This document shows positions 62,920 through 64,000 of a stretch of DNA of 64,000 nucleotides, piece by piece. The stretch is from Paraphysoderma sedebokerense (lineage: Eukaryota; Blastocladiomycota; Physodermatomycetes; Physodermatales; Physodermataceae): assembly GCA_025602915.1 (NCBI GenBank), contig JAHLJZ010000005.1:124001-188000 (forward strand), written 5' to 3'. Positions within the stretch are counted from its first letter, which is position 1. Each line of letters starts with the position of its first letter. The translations under genes were made by a program, and so were the position numbers. The notes below the pieces were generated by a model. It saw nothing but the letters and a program-made list of their open reading frames with translations. It made no database searches and was not told the DNA's origin.

Positions 62920-64000
62920 TCAGAACAAACGAGAAAAATATCGAGTGCATAAAGAGATTAACAAACCATTTTTGTATCCTAATGTGATTTCATGTCTTGG
63001 CGGGGACTCCTTCACGATTTTACCCAAGGTGAAAAGTTTCAAGAATAACAGCAAAATGATTTTTAATTCCAAATTTGCCAATTTTTCACCTATACAACGA
63101 TGAGGCCCGTCACCGAATGTATAAATGGGATTACGTTTAGATGCAGACGAATCAAGCCATCGATCGATTGAAAATAATTCTGGTTCTTCAAAATAGTCTT
63201 CATTGAAATGTAAAGCGTACATGCTGATGAGAACGACTGAGTGCTTTGGAATAAGATATTCTCCTAAATATGTATCATGATGCATGATTTCTCTTCCCAT
63301 TTGAGGCACTACAGGATAAAATCTATCATTCAAAGGAACAATGTCGTTAGTTTACACGTTTCGTAGTACAGTCTAACATGTAGCGATTGTAAATTACCGT
63401 TGTAACTCCTTAATAAATGCGTCCAGTAGTTTGAGCCTAGGTAAGGCGTCATTCACGTCTTCTACTGATGGAATGTCGGAAGTGATTTCCTGGTCAATCT
63501 CTTCCTGTAATCGAGTAATAAGTTCAGGATGATCAGACAGCGCTTTAATCGCAAAAGTGAGTGTATTAGCTGTGGTCTGTCGAATAAAAAACATGACAAG
63601 ATTCGACGGTTAGATGATACAATCAGAGTACTCTGAATAGGATAAGCCATTCACCTCATGTCCTGCAAGGAAGAATCCCAGCACTTCATCCGAAATTTCC
63701 TTCATTGTCATATTTCCTTTCCCTTCACTCATGGCTGTATACAAGAAATCAATTAAATCCATATCGACTTTCTCCAATTTTTCCTCTCGACTTTGGTTTT
63801 CATGCTCTTTGAGTTTCTTCTCGAGTGCTTGCATAGACATTTTTCGAATAAAAGAGATCGACTCGGCATACCGTTCGCGACCTTCCCGCAGCATGTAGTT
63901 TCTAATAAACTTGGGTAAAGTGCTAAGTATCGAGAGTCGTCATTAACCGTAATTTCAGTGGGATATACGAGAATGAATAAGGAATTGATACCTCGGAACG
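62920..64000 (-). CDS. Cytochrome P450, 3' part only
   Basis: Exons on the minus strand encode the C-terminal half of a P450; the 5' part lies beyond the window. Reading downstream: the I-helix end GFFLAGHE, the K-helix with ELQR, a PKHSVVLISMYALHF segment, the PERF-like FSIDRWLD, and the haem-binding FGDGPHRCIGEKLANLELKI with the Cys ligand. It should be a microsomal monooxygenase. The I-helix has AGHE where AGxET is usual, so the conserved Thr may sit across the next junction or be missing. Substrate and CYP family are not assignable by eye. Confidence 0.9.

Overview
The window is a gene-dense piece of a nuclear genome from a fungus that still makes flagella (a chytrid, blastocladiomycete or similar zoosporic lineage). 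Genes are packed on both strands and split by many short GT...AG introns (mostly about 50-120 nt). Fungal-type genes (HIS3, CAR1, mitochondrial uL30m, Rrn10-like, PUF) lie beside genes found in ciliated eukaryotes: an ODAD3/CCDC151 outer-dynein-arm docking protein, a CEP43/FOP basal-body protein and a tubby-domain protein. I saw no rRNA, tRNA, CRISPR array, transposon or viral fossil.

Layout. 0.6-6 kb (+): a small protein with a PP1-docking-like motif, a membrane-anchored GH26 hydrolase, a possible tiny spliced gene, mitochondrial uL30m and arginase. 6-10 kb (+): the splicing factor SYF1, convergent with ODAD3 (-, 10-13 kb). 13-15.5 kb: HIS3 (-) and methylthioribose-1-phosphate isomerase MRI1 (+), divergent from a 178-bp promoter region. 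16-20 kb: an RGG/caprin-like RNA-binding protein (-), divergent from a SMAP/Age2-type ArfGAP (+). 21-25 kb (-): importin beta-1. 25.9-26.5 kb (+): a small Gln-rich protein. 27.3-30.1 kb (-): an unusual protein with an Sld2/RecQL4-type N-terminus and a tubby-type C-terminus. 30.5-34.7 kb (+): a Cys-motif/Ser-Ala-rich protein, a glutathionylspermidine-synthase-like ATP-grasp enzyme and an ABHD11-like hydrolase. 34.8-36.8 kb (-): an ataxin-3 deubiquitinase and an unknown protein. 37-40 kb (+): a PUF protein with an N-terminal coiled coil. 40.5-42.6 kb (-): CEP43/FOP. 42.8-48.1 kb (+): a Rrn10-like zinc protein and a large multipass membrane protein. 48.4-49.4 kb (+): an F-box-like/ankyrin protein. 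49.6-56.4 kb (-): UDP-glucose:glycoprotein glucosyltransferase. 56.6-58.2 kb (-): a TALE homeodomain protein. 59.1-60.7 kb (+): a SAAL1-like protein. 61-62.3 kb (+): a Cys-rich protein of unclear structure. 62.9-64 kb (-): the 3' part of a cytochrome P450.

Most genes are housekeeping and unrelated in function. No operon-like cluster is visible, but three genes are plausibly tied to the flagellum or basal body. The strongest new observation is the Sld2/RecQL4-N plus tubby architecture: its ten exons keep phase at every junction. All gene models come from reading splice signals and frames by eye; no database search was run.
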